A stretch of DNA of 6,231 nucleotides, taken from the NCBI GenBank assembly GCA_005793645.1, contig SXRG01000121.1, positions 1-6,231 of the forward strand. The letters are read 5' to 3'. The notes under the pieces were generated by a model that was not told the origin of the DNA, ran no database searches, and saw nothing but the letters and a program-made list of their open reading frames with translations. The position numbers and the translations under genes are program-made. The stretch comes from Burkholderiales bacterium. GTDB lineage: Bacteria > Pseudomonadota > Gammaproteobacteria > Burkholderiales > Thiobacillaceae. Below are positions 5,439-6,231 of the stretch, piece after piece (the stretch's first letter is position 1; the number at the start of each line of letters is the position of its first letter).

Positions 5439-6231
5439 GCTCAGGAAGGCTTGAATGGCCTCGACGGCATCCTCAGCGTAGAGGTCACGGAAGAAATGGT
5501 CGGCACCAGGCAACACCTTGAGCTGGATACGCTGGCCATCAGCTTGTGGCTGAACACGCTCAACGAGTCCGGGGACCACATCGTCACCCTCGGCGGCGAT
5601 GACGAGGACAGGGATGCGGATTTTGGCCAGTAGCGCCGGGGTGTCAAGGCGGCCATCCTCGGTGTAATAGTTCAAAAAGCTGTCGGCACTGACGCGGGTC
5701 TTCGGGCAATACAGAAAGTCCACCGGGCCGACCAAGGCCTTTGCATCGGCTTGGGCCATCTTGCCCAGAAGCGGTGCCAGGTCGGTGCCGTAGCGTTTTT
5801 GGTAGCCCTTCGCCGCATGACCTGTTGGCCAGGTTTGTGGGGCCAGCAGCACGACCTTGCGGAGGCTAGAGCTCATGCGCTCAGCGGCAAACCACGCGAC
5901 CTGATTGCCACCCCGGGAGTGGCCGATCAGGGTGACGGGCCCCGCTCCCTGGGTTTTTAGCCAGGCCACCCAGGTCTCGAGTTCGTTGAGGGCGTCAGTG
6001 TGTTTATGGCGCGTCGGTGTGGCGCAGTCATAAGTCCCGTGGCGGTTATCGATGCTGAGGCTGAGGTTAATCGCCAAGGTATTGTGGCCGCGCTCGGTGA
6101 GTTGTTTCTGGATGCCTTCAATGAGCTCGGTACGGTTATGGGACAGGGTTCCATGCAGGACGAGGACCACGCCTTCCTTGAGGGACTTGCCCTTGGCCAT
6201 TTGCAGTTGGCCGTTGAGCGTGAGGCCGTGG
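5430..6231 (-). CDS. Alpha/beta-fold hydrolase (serine hydrolase), 5'-partial at the right edge
   Basis: The sequence shows the alpha/beta-hydrolase plan. Residues are numbered from the ATG at 6200. A strand followed by VLVLHGTLSHN (12-22) supplies the oxyanion-hole HG. The nucleophile elbow is GHSRGG with Ser95, the acid is probably Asp206 or Asp207 in AAEGDDVVPG, and the catalytic histidine is His235 in GADHFF. The core matches small esterase/lipase-like or dienelactone-hydrolase-like enzymes, but the substrate cannot be told from sequence. The ATG at 6200 has no ribosome site. The frame stays open through HGLTLNGQLQ to the window edge, and that stretch looks like a normal first beta strand. 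The real start, perhaps with a signal peptide, is therefore outside the window. The gene is convergent to the EF-G-like gene with a 61-bp gap. It is not obviously linked in function to the other genes. Confidence 0.88.
   Translation of the reverse strand, partial: HGLTLNGQLQMAKGKSLKEGVVLVLHGTLSHNRTELIEGIQKQLTERGHNTLAINLSLSIDNRHGTYDCATPTRHKHTDALNELETWVAWLKTQGAGPVTLIGHSRGGNQVAWFAAERMSSSLRKVVLLAPQTWPTGHAAKGYQKRYGTDLAPLLGKMAQADAKALVGPVDFLYCPKTRVSADSFLNYYTEDGRLDTPALLAKIRIPVLVIAAEGDDVVPGLVERVQPQADGQRIQLKVLPGADHFFRDLYAEDAVEAIQAFLSAP

Overview
The window reads as a piece of a moderately GC-rich proteobacterial chromosome. A gammaproteobacterium is most likely, because the HemE protein aligns with the enterobacterial enzyme almost without gaps from memory. 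I cannot name the genus. Four genes are present, two of them cut by the window edges, and about 93% of the sequence is coding.

Left part (1-1890, + strand): two genes 3 bp apart that look like one transcription unit, continuing upstream out of view. The first (from the left edge to 864) is a divergent FtsZ/tubulin-superfamily protein. It keeps the FtsZ fold signatures but has lost the GTP-binding glycine/threonine signature and the catalytic T7 acidic residues, and it has no C-terminal tail. The second (868-1890) is a J-domain co-chaperone with an intact HPD motif, a proline-rich linker, one transmembrane segment and a four-cysteine C-terminal domain of unknown family. This pair is the unusual content of the window: a probable GTPase-dead FtsZ homologue encoded next to a membrane-anchored Hsp70 co-chaperone. 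Base composition in sampled FtsZ-like lines (about 52-55% GC) is lower than in sampled lines of the elongation-factor gene (about 62%).

Middle part: after a 130-bp gap with several inverted repeats and a probable promoter comes hemE (2021-3091, uroporphyrinogen decarboxylase, haem biosynthesis). A 225-bp gap follows, holding a dispersed-repeat-like palindromic element (3101-3179), a short 9-bp tandem repeat and a probable promoter. Next is an EF-G-like translation-factor-family GTPase (3317-5368), a paralogue type distinct from canonical EF-G.

Right part: convergent to the EF-G-like gene and separated by 61 bp is an alpha/beta-hydrolase on the minus strand (stop at 5430). Its reading frame stays open to the right edge, so its true start lies outside the window. 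The hemE, EF-G-like and hydrolase genes appear to be separate units with no obvious shared pathway. The only functional partnership suggested by the layout is FtsZ-like plus J-protein.

I found no tRNA, rRNA, CRISPR array, insertion sequence or complete mobile element.
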